Assembly: GCF_000204055.1 (NCBI RefSeq)
Contig: NW_006768772.1
Span: forward strand, 287,379 to 351,378
Source of the DNA: Melampsora larici-populina 98AG31
Lineage: Eukaryota; Basidiomycota; Pucciniomycetes; Pucciniales; Melampsoraceae
Reading direction: 5' to 3'
DNA: 64,000 bases
Shown piece by piece: positions 21,660 to 33,061 of the stretch. A model generated the notes under the pieces. It did not search any database. It saw nothing but the letters and a program-made list of their open reading frames with translations, and was not told the origin of the DNA. The position numbers and the translations under genes were made by a program. Each line of letters opens with the position of its first letter. Position 1 is the first letter of the stretch.

Positions 21660-22939
21660 ATGAAGCTCCTCCGAATTCAATCAACTGTTGCTTATTTCAA
21701 GAATTGTGCCACGAAGGCCAAAATTTGGCTCTGTACGTCGACTTTCACTCATGATGTTCCCTCTTTTCTGGTTTGCTGATCACCTGTCGAAATCTTATTC
21801 TTTACAGCCTTCACAACTAGGCGATTTCACCGCTCTCGTCAGTCTTTTGACCCATCATCTGCCACAACTGTATCACCTGCAGGCGTATCACTTTCGCCCC
21901 CTTCCACTCCTGTCTCGCCTGCTAGCTTCACCTCGCCTGTTAGCTCCACCCCGTCATCAACTCCAATCAGCCTCATGAGTATTGACAACTCACTGGTCAC
22001 TCCCCCATTTGTACCCTATCACGAACTTTACACTGGCCTTGCCACTCCACTCTTGTTTTCACCAACCTCAAGTACTATTTTGGCTCCTGACTTGGCCTCG
22101 ACGGCAAGTGATACCAGCCCCATGAGTATCGATCCCCCCTCCATCGGGACTCTTGAATTCTTCCAGTTTCATGCCCACTCGACCATCACAAATTCGCCCA
22201 CATCCATCCGTCTTTTGCCCACGAGCATCACGACCAATGGAAGCTCTCAAATCACATCTCTTCCGACAACCCAAAGCAAGGCCGGAAGAAAAAACTGGAT
22301 TGAGGTAGCCAGAGAGCTACATCGCCAATCTCCCACCCCCACCGCTTCATCGCACCCATGCCCAGCACTCGTGACTTCCACCCCTGACGACCTCGCTGTG
22401 ACCCAGCTTGCTGCTCGAACCCCTCGGCCCTACGCCAACTACCAGCTTCCTAGTTTTGTAGCAAATCTGTCTCCACCACCTTATGAAGTCGCTAGGAAGC
22501 GTTGCTTGTCTATGGATGACGACCTTGTTGGTAAGCAGATATCAGGTAATGGCTTGCGCTACGTCCAATCACCCTTGTTGACTATATCTTTTTCTCTTTG
22601 TAGTACACCCTTGCAAACGCCGCAAGTCTACACCTTCCATGAAGAAATGGCGCCTCTCGCTCTCTATAGAGGATGAGCATACTGGTATGTTTATCTCTCA
22701 ATGGCGATATCAAATGAGAAATAGTTTTTCTAATCTGCATCTATTTCTCCAATCATATGCTCCTTATAGACCAGCCTTACAAGCGCTTAAAGCTGGGCTT
22801 GCCAGCTCATTTTCTTCCCCCCCATGTCATTCCCCCCCTCCGTTTTCTAGACATCAGTATGGCTGGATGCTTAATGAAAAGGAAGGTCTTATTTTTTGGG
22901 GTAGCTTGCAAGAAAGTGAAAGCTCGGCAAGAGCTGTAG
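21660..22939 (+). CDS. Four-exon gene of unknown function, Ser/Thr/Pro-rich
   Basis: Exons 21660-21732, 21808-22530, 22604-22684 and 22770-22939 join in frame with phase-1 introns throughout (donors GTACGT, GTAAGC, GTATGT; acceptors ACAG, TGTAG, TATAG) and give 348 residues. The N-terminus MKLLRIQSTVAYFKNC is not an obvious signal peptide. Residues from about 25 to 220 are low complexity, rich in Ser, Thr and Pro, with SPPSTPVSPASFTSP-like runs. A short charged segment GRKNWIEVARELHRQ follows, and the C-terminal part has basic clusters KRRKSTPSMKKWRLSL and KRLKLG, candidate nuclear localisation signals. Two introns sit after short basic exons, reminiscent of the N-terminal exons of the family A genes next to it, but I cannot demonstrate homology. 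It is intact, unlike many of its neighbours. Confidence 0.6.
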
Positions 22940-23392
22940 ATGACTGTAACGAAGTGTAAACCACGCTGCCTTCATGCTCATCTGACGTTCAACATTTTTC
23001 TACTCAAATTTCCTATTCCAATAGCTTTGTTTTTTTCATTCTCCTCATTGCTTGTACATATTTCATGCTCTACAAATAAGATACACGTGTTTTTTTGGGA
23101 TAGAGAAGGCCCAGTGAAAGGCTTCCCATACTTAGTACCACCCACTCAAGGCGAGGGAGAATGGATGAAGCTGGTGGTGAGCTACTCAGCCAACCTACTG
23201 AGTCCCGGTGTGCGCGGGCTGAGTCGAGCTGTACCCTCTTGTAAGCCTTAAGCAATCTACAAAGGTTGCGCGCACGTTGCTCGGCTCAATCGCATCTGCG
23301 CAGGGCAAGCGCGCTTTTGGGGAAAACACAAAAAAATCGCACTTTCCGCGGAGTTTGGAGCTCACCCGGCGTCGGGCGCATTTTTGGTGTGC
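22940..23392. repeat. GC-rich repeat block adjoining a Tnp2 relic
   Basis: The sequence changes to GC-rich at about 23130-23392 against an AT-rich background. Its right end, read on the minus strand, carries the CACAGTG..ATGCGCCCGACGCCGG motif shared with 5844-5890. The Tnp2 relic on the minus strand is homologous to other copies down to about QLHSAH and then runs into this block, so the block interrupts or replaces the Tnp2 3' end. Confidence 0.45.
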
Positions 23393-25075
23393 ACTGTGTA
23401 GCTGACTAGCATATGGTCTCAAGCCCTGCGGAAGCTTGGTCTCATCTCGCAGTAGCGCTACCATATTTCCCATACGACAAAAGCTTTTCACAAGAGTCAC
23501 TTCCATTTCACCTGTAGAAATTCTAATGTCAGTGAATAAACCAATCTACTCAATCAAAAATTGTGACTTTGACTTACCAAGATGATTATTATGTGCCGCT
23601 TTGAGGATTGATCCCATCAACCTCTCAAAGGGATATGGCCACCAAGATCGCACAGGTCCAAAGTTCTCAAGGCAGTCAGCAAGATGAATTGTCATGTCAT
23701 GATTTGGGACCAGGGAACAGTGTGGAAAAAGCTTGAGGCATCCTTGAAGGTATGTTTGAAGATCAGCTCAATAATTTGAAATGCAATCAGAGGTCATGGA
23801 TTGTTTGAGCGCCAGCTTTGTCAAGCATACTAAGTGAGAAAAGTTATGAAGTAAAGCTGCATTTGACTTGCTTGAACCAGTCCATCACACAGTCAAAACA
23901 AGAGGTAGCTGAACAGTCACCAGTGTTCTCCATTCATCTGCTTCCATCTTTTCATGACCTTGGTCACCAAGCTGCTTGAGAGGACGTGATATCCAAGTAG
24001 GTAAATGTACTCTAGGTAATAATTTGTTTATTGACTGAACCATATTCAGATCAAATACTACTTTGTTTTTGGGAGGGTGAGGATAGCTCCCATCCCAACC
24101 ATAGTAAGAATCATCCATTGGGTCAAAGGAATCATCACCGGATGATGTGTCCACTCCTAATTGTGCCTCCACTATGGATATGCCAGCTTTGTCTTCAGGT
24201 TGATCATGAGTAGAACGCTGTCTGATTCATGTCTTCAAGCTTGCAACTAAATCCCAAATTTGGATTGCTGTCATTGGTTTTATAGGAGCGGTGTTGAGGA
24301 TATCTTCAGACATTGCCCAAAATCGTGTCACATGGCAAGCAAGGAGACCTAGAATAATATCATGCATTGAGTCTATAACGTGATAATCTGTGACCTTCCA
24401 GTAGTCTAACTCTAGGATGACTGAATATCAAACATCATGTTCTTTGAAAATCTTTTCACGTTCTTTAGCTGTGGGTGCATCACGTGCAGCAGTTGCCCAC
24501 AGTCTATGTTCCTGCAAAGTTTGTGGTATCCAAGTACTCTGATCAATATTATTGTTTCTGATCTAGGAAGGTAACAAAGCGAGCAGAACGCATCGGCACT
24601 GTGGCCTGCCAAACCAAGCGCTTGAGGACATGCTGGTAGATCTGCTATGAATGTTAATAATCCCACTCAAATTAGCCAGCCATCTGGGTAGCAAGGCGTT
24701 TTGGTTAAGAAAAGTCCTCTATGCCAAAGTTCTTTAAGATCAGCGATAACAGGCCCTAAAATCCAATTAAATCGCTCAAGTCCAGGCTTGTGAGGTCCAG
24801 GCGCAATTGCAGCAAGATATATATTAGCGTAGGGTAAGGTCAAGCGTATCATGATAATGAATGTATCTGTTGCTCTATGCCCCTTGGACTTGTTTCCATA
24901 AGGATTTATACTGTCAGTGTACATTGCAAATGTTATGTTTCTGGACTTTGATGTAAATTGAACACCATCTGGTCCACAAAATGTTTTCCAGATCTTTGTT
25001 TGATGGATGTCATTGATAGTTTCTTCTCTATTAAAAGGTTTTTGTGATTCTGAAAGTGACTTGTCAAGTTCCTCT

Positions 25076-25880
25076 CACTACAAGAAAGATAATTTTTTCT
25101 GGGCAGAAAATTAAATTATTGATACACAAAAATATTAAGAGGCCAGGAGGAGAGCAAAAAATGAATACAAATATGCATCTTGTTCCCTGCGTTGAGAACT
25201 TCACTCTGCATATTTTTCCGTATTTTTACAGTCCATATTGATAAGTGTACTAACAATAAACCTTCACAATCATCCAATTACAACTTGTAACAAGCACTGA
25301 AATTTGGCTCATTAGTGTTTAGAGAAACTTTTGATTTCTGAAAATACTCATAACTTTTTCCAAAACGCTCAATTTTGGGCGCATTGGTAAGCTGGAATTG
25401 TCCTCCAAATAGTTCATAATAGGACCACACAGCATGCTGGTCTGCTAAAAAAGATATCATCTTTTTTATACATTTGTACATACAGATCCATAGAATGATT
25501 GTCATACTAGCTACATAGTTTTGATCCCATGAAAGTTTGAGAGGAAGAGTTCAGCTTTCTAATGCACTTAAAATCAAGTGTTTTGAGGCAGATTTGACAA
25601 AGTTATAGGTGTTTTCAGAAATCAAAAGTTCCTCTAAACACTAATGAGCCAAATTTCAGTGCTTGTTACAGGTTGTAATTGGATGATTATGGAGGTTTAT
25701 TGTTAGTACACTTATCAATACGGACTGTAAAAATATGGAAAAATATGAAGAGTGAAGCTCTCACCACAGGGAACAAGATGCATATTTTTATTTATTTTTT
25801 ACCCTTCTTCTGGCCTCTCAATATTTTTGTGTATCAATAATTTAATTTTCTGCCCAGAAAATATTATATTTTGTGTAGTG
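25076..25880. mobile_element. Foldback CACTA MITE, 805 bp, TSD TCT
   Basis: Starts CACTACAAGAAAGATAATTT and ends with the complement, CACTACACAAAATATAATAT read from the right. The two arms match closely over roughly 290 bp, including TTCTGGGCAGAAAATTAAAT, TTGATACACAAAAATATT and CATTAGTGTTTAGAG, and remain alignable with more divergence to roughly 380 bp, leaving almost no unique centre. TCT flanks both ends (25073-25075 and 25881-25883), the 3-bp target duplication typical of CACTA elements. It lies inside the coding sequence of the Tnp2 relic; removing it with one TCT restores HIKEELDKSL in frame. It has no coding capacity. Confidence 0.92.
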
Positions 25881-25911
25881 TCTTTGATATGAGGTTGCGA
25901 GATCAGACTAG

Positions 25912-26117
25912 CACTGCCAGCATGGATGCCTCGGGTTGAGAAATCCGAGGCATCATCAGAGGCAAATCCTTGGACAGATCTTGTCCGAGGTTTTTGCCCG
26001 AGGTATTTTTTTGCCCTGAGAATTACCTCGGATCAAAACCTCAGGAAGCTTCTGTCCGAGGTTGTGCATCCGAGGATACCTTGGATTTTGTAATCCGAGG
26101 TAAATATGTTGGTGGTG
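25912..26117. mobile_element. 206-bp CACTA-type MITE with ACCTCGG palindromes
   Basis: Ends read CACTGCCAGCATGGATGCCTC on the left and, from the right, CACCACCAACATATTTACCTC. The interior is packed with ACCTCGG and CCGAGG words in both orientations, likely subterminal transposase-binding repeats. Flanks are TAG (25909-25911) and TAA (26118-26120), a 3-bp duplication with one difference. Removing the element with one flank copy joins ELITWIV to LISQPHIK in frame, matching DLSNWISRLLSRPTIE of the intact transposase. Confidence 0.8.
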
Positions 26118-27430
26118 TAACAATCCAAGTGATCAGCTCTTGAACAGCATACTTTTGGATTGGACGGCCATTTGATTGAAAGAGAGGTGTCAAGCAGATT
26201 TTTGGGCTTTCTGTCAATTGGCTGGGTGATTATTGTTGCATGGGTAGTTTGTTGTTCTGATCTATAAGCTCTAGAGTTGCTGGAACCTGATTGTGAAGAA
26301 AGCAACATATGGTGTAAGAGTAGTCTAACAGATAAAGCGCAAAACACTCTGGGCAACAGGTATAATATTCCAACAGAGGATCTATCTTCAACCATTGCAT
26401 AACGGTTTGGATTGTGCTTGGCATTTGTTCTATTGCAAGCTGAGTTATGTATTTGATTCGCTGAGACACATCTTCAGGAGTAAAGCCGGCAAATGTTATA
26501 TGGATTTCAATATTGTTTTTTGTGCTTGCAGAAGCCAGGATGATTTATTGAGTCAGGTATGATCAAAGATAGCCATACATGATGCAATCAAAGATGTGTG
26601 AAGAACAATTGGATTGTCCCCCTCCAGCGTATGAGCCATGAAATTTCCTGTGGGTTTGAAGAGAGGTGTATTAGTGTTACTTTGATCAAAATGAACTTGG
26701 ATAAGCGGGATGGCACTTTCTTGGATCAAATTGAGTAATCAATCTCCATCCCATTATTCATATGGGAGCTAGCTTCCAAGTTGGAGCAAGTTGATGAGGA
26801 GGCTCCAGGTTGGTTAATCAAATTTGATTTCCTTTCTGGTGGCCATGGATTGTTGTCATTGGAATCTTCAGAATCATCAACAACCTTATCAAGTGCTTCA
26901 ACAACTTTCAACTTTTGATCGTTCAACTGATGAGAAGTATAAGTATTGTGTGTGACTTGCAGGCCTTGGTGATTTCTTCTGTTATGAAAACGTGTTGATT
27001 TGATGCATTTCGATCAGAGACCAAGATCTGTCCGCATGATTTTGTTTGATGGAATGAGGATAGGCTAGATGTTGATCAAGACGTTCTGGGTTATGGAATG
27101 TGGTAGAGAAGGGGAGAGTGATCTTTAAGGCCAGAAATTGAAACTTCTAAAATAGGAGTTACAGAGCTGGATAGCAGAGGGGAAGAAAGCAGAAGAATTC
27201 CGGCTGCGGGGCAAATCCCAAAGATGGCAACTTGAGACTTTTGAAATATTGAAAATAAAACATGTTAGTATGTCATTTCATTGGTCTGCATTTTATGTAC
27301 TCGGCCAAATCTTGGGGGCACCAGAATTGATTAGTGTGATTTACAAATAAATTCATACAGAGACCATGGATTGAGAACAAAAAGACAAAAAACATAGGAA
27401 TTCAGAGAATTTTATTACAGATAACATCAA

Positions 27431-30290
27431 TTATTTGCACGGTAAGAGTTTTTTTGCTATCATCTCCTTGACTGGACGTAAGATTGATTTATTGATGATT
27501 TTGATTTCAGCCTTCTCTGTTTCATCAAGCTGTTCATAATAGGCTTGAGATATGCAATCTTTGTGGATCTCATCAGGAGGAGCTAGATCACTGATGGGGT
27601 TACTAAAACTACGGTGGCGTATTCTAGCCTGAACTCCAGGAGATGTTTTTATGGGGTTGTTTCGCACTCTTGCTTCATCTATAGCTTTGAATATTGAATT
27701 TAACTGAGAGCTTCGCCATTGTATGATACAAACTTTACAATGCTTGCGACCTCCTTTGTCTTCATAGTCGGTCTCATCGTTGCTACAGCATTGCTCCACA
27801 ACTTTGGAAAGAGTCCACAATGATTTGTGGGCCGTGACATAGGCAAGTCTGCCTTTCAAGACCTGGATTGACAGTGTAAGCAAAAACAAGTGTGTAAGCA
27901 AAGAAAATGTTGATAAGCTGATAGAAAAGATGGACTGAAGCCTCCCCTTATCTCGTGCTTTGAGTCCCTGGTTAGACCATTGACATTGTTCACGATAGCT
28001 ATGTAAAACACGTTGAGATTTAGAATAAATGACAGACTTGAAAATCTGTGAACATAAACTCACTTTTGAAACCATGTCCCTTTAATGTGTTTTGTTGTCA
28101 AATCCAATATTTTCTTTGGATCAAGATCTTATGGAGAAGCTCCTGAATATTCACCGGATTGAACTAGTTTTATGAATATTGAAGTAGTCATGTTGAATAG
28201 AAACACATTTCCAGGACAGCCGAGCAACTCTGAATAATCTGGACAAAAGGACCGAACTCCAACTCTCTGCATAACATCCCACATAATTTGAAGGGACCTA
28301 TGACTTGCTTTCTTCCCGCCTGGACCGCCTGGATAGGGGAAAATTGGATCCGCTGTTTGAGGAAAAGATGGTTGGTTGGATCCTGGATGTTTGTGTGCCT
28401 TGTTGAGCAATTCTTGAATTGATATATTTGCCATCCAGTCTCTTTTTTCAGCAGGAGTAGCGCCGTGAGGTACCATTTTATCTTCTTTCTTTGGCCCATG
28501 AAGTGTCCCGATCAGATTTTCTATCAAAACCTATTAGAAATGGGTTAGCGAAAAAGATCCTATCTTTGAAAATATCAGATTCTGAAACAAGCAGGCTGAC
28601 TCTTATTTTGAAAGCTCTAGCAGGTTGAGAAGGACTGTCATCCACTGTTGAATCTCCAAAAGCCTGTCTCACAGGTTCCCTTTTGTTAGATCTTGTAGGT
28701 TCACGCTGTTTCAGTGATTCCTGTAGCAGGTCAGTAAATACATCAAACTTATTGCTCAAAGATGTGATTTGTTGCGCATTGTCAGTGGATAATGATCTTA
28801 AATCAACAATTTCAGATCTGAAATGCACAAATCCTAAAAGACTACTTGTAAAAGGCAAGCCAAGACCCTCACCAAACAGGTTCCCCGCATCCCACTCTTC
28901 TTCAATCCCATTGACAATAGGAGTACCATGATTTGAAGATAAACGATCACAACCTAGCATGCTTTGTTGCTCACAAAAACCTTCTTCATCTTTGCTCGGA
29001 TGTTCTTGATTTTCAGCTCTAGATTTACCTTTCCTTCTTTTTAGACCAGGAAAAGAGACTGGCTCACTCTCTTCCTTGTCTTCTGAATCCGGAAATAATA
29101 TTGAACCAGTAGTTGCTCTTCTAATTATAGGAGAAGTTTGGAAGTTTGGCGTTCCATGAAGATCCAAGGTATCTTCACTTGATTGCTGACTGGAGGGAAG
29201 GGAACTGTGTGTTTCTTCTTCTGGCAGCAGTAAATTGTTCTCTGAGTCAGAAGAATTTAGCTGAAACTTTTTGTTGCACATCCTTTTTCTTAAGGTTTTC
29301 CGCTTTTCAGAAGGGGTGTTGGTGTGCAGAGGTGGTTGATTAGTTTTGACTAAATCATCATCAGATTCATTGTTGTCGGTGGGAGAGTATTCAGGGCTTG
29401 CTGGGTCCTCATCACTTTTTTTGCTGGCTTTGTCTAAGTCTGATAATTGATGATTGATTTTTTTCACATAGGCAAAGTTGGAGGTGTTGGTAAATGACGT
29501 GGATTAGAAATTCGCAATCCCAATGGATTAGCAGTAGGGTGTGACAACTTCTTGCGCAGGCGGTTTGTACTGGCGGGCTTGGTTTTCGAACCAACTGAAG
29601 GTGAAGAATTTTTTTTGTTGTCCAAGATATTGTTACCCGAGCTACAAGCTGATCTCGGAACAGTGTGACAAGGTCCAAGTGATCCAGTGAGACGTTTTCC
29701 TTTCTTGGTCTCAGCCTCTGGAACATTGAATTCAGAATTTCGAGCTGAAAGTCTAGCAGAAGAACATCAAGTCCTCAGGGGTCCAGTTGAAGGGTCTAGC
29801 TGGACTTCATTTTCTGCGCCCACATCTGTGAAATGATCATGTTTCCAAAAATAATGATTTAGACAACCTGCCAATTTCAGAGGCACAGGGTGTTGCTTAC
29901 TAGATGGTGATTCGTCAGTGGTGAAGGTGAATAGTTGACTGCTTCTAGGGACAGTTAATCCTCTTCTTGCACAAGTTTCTGTGTTCTCCGTAACATCTTG
30001 GTCTGGGCACTTAGTTTGGCTGTGTCTTGGGGGGCAATTCATTTGGTATCTCCTGTTGCACAGAGCAGCTTGCTTGCTTTCCTTTGAAAGACCATAGCAA
30101 TTGTATAATTTTATAATGTCTTTGTCACCTTTTTGGTGTTTATCAATATCAAACCCAGCTTCAATTGATGTTGCCTTCATCTTGTTGACTTCTAAGCCAT
30201 CTTTAAGGACAAGTCAGTTTGGGGAGCCTATGATTATCCAAGACTTAGTACACATGCCGCAGTTTGGAGAAGGAGAGGGACTTACGCCGG
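27431..30290 (-). pseudogene. Decayed family A accessory gene with HeH/SAP-like N-terminus
   Basis: From 30290 downwards: DGLEVNKMKATSIEAGFDI and KGDKDIIKLYNCYGLSKESK, which fit a helix-extension-helix (SAP/HeH) motif; a Ser-rich segment with NPLGLRISNPRHLPTPP; an acidic disordered region with basic KRRKGKSRAENQ; the coiled-coil-like SEIVDLRSLSTDNAQQITSL; IENLIGTLHGPKKEDKMVPHG; DPIFPYPGGPGGKKASH with VMQRVGVRSFCPDYSEL and SIFIKLVQSGEYSG; and the tail (QCCSNDETDYED, IIQWRSSQLNSIFKAIDEA, DCISQAYYEQLDETEKAEI). The same series occurs at 54386-57163. Stops and a lost donor near 27950 (GATAAGGGGA where a GT donor is expected) indicate decay. It is upstream of the Tnp2 relic on the same strand, not convergent as in the other cassettes. 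Confidence 0.65.
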
Positions 30291-31890
30291 AGATTCTGGC
30301 AAATCCAGTGTTTTCCAGGGTACGTTTTGATCTTACTGATGACATTACCACGACTTTGTTAATTATGAATTTAAATGTGCAAGTTGTTTGATATGAAAGA
30401 GCAGAGACACATAAACAAGTCCAGATGGTCGGCTGAGATTACAAAGAAAAAGGCTCCACTCTATGAAGTCAAGTTACAGAAAAGTTGGGATTGATGAATG
30501 TAAAGTGTTGATAGCTCAGCTAGTCAATGAATTGAAATGTAGATTGGAAGATACAAAACACTGGATCTTACAGAGATAGTGTAGACGTATGGAGAAGGAT
30601 GAGGCGCTCAAAAATAATTAAAAATAAGACAATGAATCAAAGCCAGTTTGATGTGAGGGTTGCGTACACAGTTTGGGAAAACAAGCAAAGAGAGGAGGAT
30701 TTAAGTATATCAACGTTCATGAGGAACTTGTCCTAGCGATGAATTTTCAAAGTCTCCTCAGCCCCACTCAGGCTAGAGTTGAGTTGTTAAAAGGACTTTG
30801 TGCTCAAAGGCTTATTGGCAAGGGCTGGGGAAGGTGAAGTGAATCTGTGTTTTGATGAACCCCCAACAATGGGGAAAAAGTTGAGGAATCTTCCCTTTCT
30901 CAGTCTGAGCGAGCCTGGGTATGGAAAACTGGGGATTCCAAAGATCTTCAATGATCAGACAGGCTCAGTGATAATCTGAAAAATGGATCTAACAAGCCAA
31001 GCTCAAAGCAAGCCATCAAATTGATCATTGAAATCCAGAAGATCCCAGTTCAGTCAAGCCAGTTGGGCAGGGAGTAGCCGTCCAGGAACTGAATCAGAAC
31101 CGGGGCAATGAATTTCTGCTTCATACGGAGTAGCTGTCCAGGAACTGAATCAAAACCGGGGTGATGAATGTCACTTGCCACAAACCTGTGGTGCTGTGTC
31201 GACTAATTGAATCCGTTTTTGAAACTCAGAAGATCCCGCTATCCAGTTCAGTCGAGCCAGTTGGTCAGAAAGTGGCCGCACAGGAACTGACCCAGAATTC
31301 AAAAATACTTGTATATTGACTACACCACAAACCCCCTTTTTGTTGAGAAACCGTTTCTGGGGGGTTTCAAAAAAAACCTGTGAAAACCTGTGATGTTTTT
31401 GGTTTGCCCCCTGATGTTTCTTGGTTTTGAAAAAGGTTGACTGGACACAGTTGCTCAACCATCAAAAAGACAGTTGACCAACTGCATCTGCTCAAGCCAT
31501 TGGCCACCACATTTTCTTCTGTGTAGTGTCATTAGGTTTACGTCCCAGAGGATTATGAATTGGTTTTGGATCATCTTTTTAACCCAGGCACCCAGGTGTG
31601 GCCCACAGGCCTTATTGTAACATGACCAAAGGAAACCTTATCCCTTCAAGCCCTTTGTTTCTTGGCTCAACTCCTTGCCTTGAAATGTTACATTCTCATC
31701 AAGACTATTCATCAATTCTACTGGTCATCATCACTCAAACAACTTTGACTTCAACTTCAACCTTCATCATCAACACCATCAATCTTGTCACTGGAACATA
31801 CAAATCAGACATTTTCATCAGACTCACTATTTCAATTGATCACATTGTCTTAATGGGATAACCCAACCTACCTTGATCTGATTTACTCCC
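30291..31890. other. Gene-poor stretch with short dispersed repeats
   Basis: No supportable gene. At 31041-31300 the block GGAGTAGCCGTCCAGGAACT is repeated 56 bp downstream with one change (GCTGTCC), followed in both by GAATCA..ACCGGGG. A third related block with CACAGGAACTGACCCAGAAT lies near 31270. These look like pieces of one decayed repeat. Confidence 0.45.
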
Positions 31891-32520
31891 TCCATCCCAG
31901 CGACTTCCTTCCCAGTGATGGAATTTATCTCAAACGAACGTTGACTGCGGCTGAGGATCAAAACGGCAGACAAGCTCAAAACTTCAGAATCAAAGTTCTT
32001 CAGGCGCTAGATCAAGATAATCTTCAACTTGCTTTAGAGGGAGTCAATTTCCATGTTGAAGAATATCTTGTGCTGGATCCTGCAGAACTTTACTAACTCA
32101 AGCGTCACAAGGATATTCTGGTTTCCAATGTATCAAAACATACAAAACACATCATGGACACCCAATGTGGTTACAACTTCTTTCAAAGAATCCTCTCACG
32201 CACCAGTGTCTCACCAAGTTCAACTCGCATGTTCACCAGTATGGCTGTCAAGGCAAAGCTTGTTATAGAGCTTGACGAAATCAACTTCAAAGCTGCTAGC
32301 CAGAAAGTAGGATTTCTAGGTGGAATTGTCAAGAAGCAAGCAAAAGTTTGGTCCTGATGGGGGAAGGCCAACCTGAATCGCACTCATTTTCCTGATTTAT
32401 TTTTTCTGAACAGTGAGAGGGCGTGTCACTATCATGAGCAAACTTCCGGATCAACAGATACTGAGGCTCCACGTATAGCTAGTAGCTTTGTCACAAAATA
32501 TTTCTACCGCTCAAGCAAGT
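31891..32520 (+). pseudogene. Relic of a multicopy rust protein family, unknown function
   Basis: Reading frames spell KVLQALDQDNLQLALEGVNF, HVEEYLVLDPAELY, a TAA stop, then LKRHKDILVSNVSKHTKHIM, CGYNFFQRILSRTSVSPSS, FKAASQKVGFLGGIVKKQAK, and in another frame NRTHFPDLFFLNSERACHYH and TEAPRIASSFVTKYFYRSSK. Segment order resembles a multicopy family I have seen among predicted rust proteins, but I cannot name a domain. The stop and the frame change make it a pseudogene. Confidence 0.4.
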
Positions 32521-32749
32521 GATGTGTCAACACCAATCCTCTTTGAGGATGTTCAACGGAATCCACGTTGTTGATCCTAATCCCCCAACTTACGGTGATG
32601 CTACTGATGACCTGTATGTTGGGTCTTTAATCTTATTCCCAGTTTCAATGGCTGAAGACTTCCTACCATGTGCCATCTTGTTTCCGGTAAAACCACATTC
32701 TTCCTACCATTGATGTATATATGATGGCTTGAGAAAGTGGAAGACAAAA

Positions 32750-32910
32750 TCTTACTTGGCTTGTAAGAACTTCTTAAACTTTGTAGCCATCTGCTCCTCA
32801 TATGTCTTGACATTCTGACGAACATATGTCTTCCACTTTGATTCGGACATCTTCTTATTCTTACCTTCAAGGAATGCAATTCTTCTGACTGGAGAGCTAG
32901 AAATCTGGCA
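32750..32910 (-). pseudogene. Short coding-like fragment, C-terminal
   Basis: The minus strand encodes VRRIAFLEGKNKKMSESKW and KTYEEQMATKFKKFLQAK before a TAA. The composition and open frame look like a protein end. It lies downstream of the Tet-like relic on the same strand and might be its last exon or a separate relic. No family assignment. Confidence 0.3.
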
Positions 32911-33061
32911 CAAAGATCCGAATCGTGTTATTTCACAACAGGTTGGATGTACTCTGTACTCTCTTACCCTCTGCGCTATACGATATGGAAGGAGTTCTTT
33001 GATGTATGACCTGTTTATTCGGGATGCATGAGCTTCAGTTTCTCATGATGTCCCTCTCTGA

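Larger units (their letters stand above)
23393..27060 (-). pseudogene. tnp2: Decayed Tnp2 transposase, split by two MITEs
   Basis: Pieces in order on the minus strand: an N-terminal SCGQILVSDRN..FITEEITKACKSH segment (about 27030-26940), an acidic linker to 26726, WLKIDPLLEYYTCCPECFALYL (near 26350), NGRPIQKYAVQELITWIV, then the two MITEs, then LISQPHIKEELDKSLSESQK, TKIWKTFCGPDG, MYTDSINPYGNKSKGHR, AIAPGPHKPGLERFNWILGP, FIADLPACPQALGLAGHSA, DAFCSLC, and VVFDLNMVQSINKLLPRVHLPTW ending near 23885. A last-exon piece, VKSFCRMGNMVALLRDETKLP, lies at 23506-23400. All are collinear with the intact protein at 57410-60880. Several frame changes remain after the MITEs are discounted, so the gene is dead. 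Confidence 0.75.

Noticed and set aside
28683..28931. Plus-strand open frame within the family A relic
   Set aside because: Antisense shadow of the minus-strand coding sequence.
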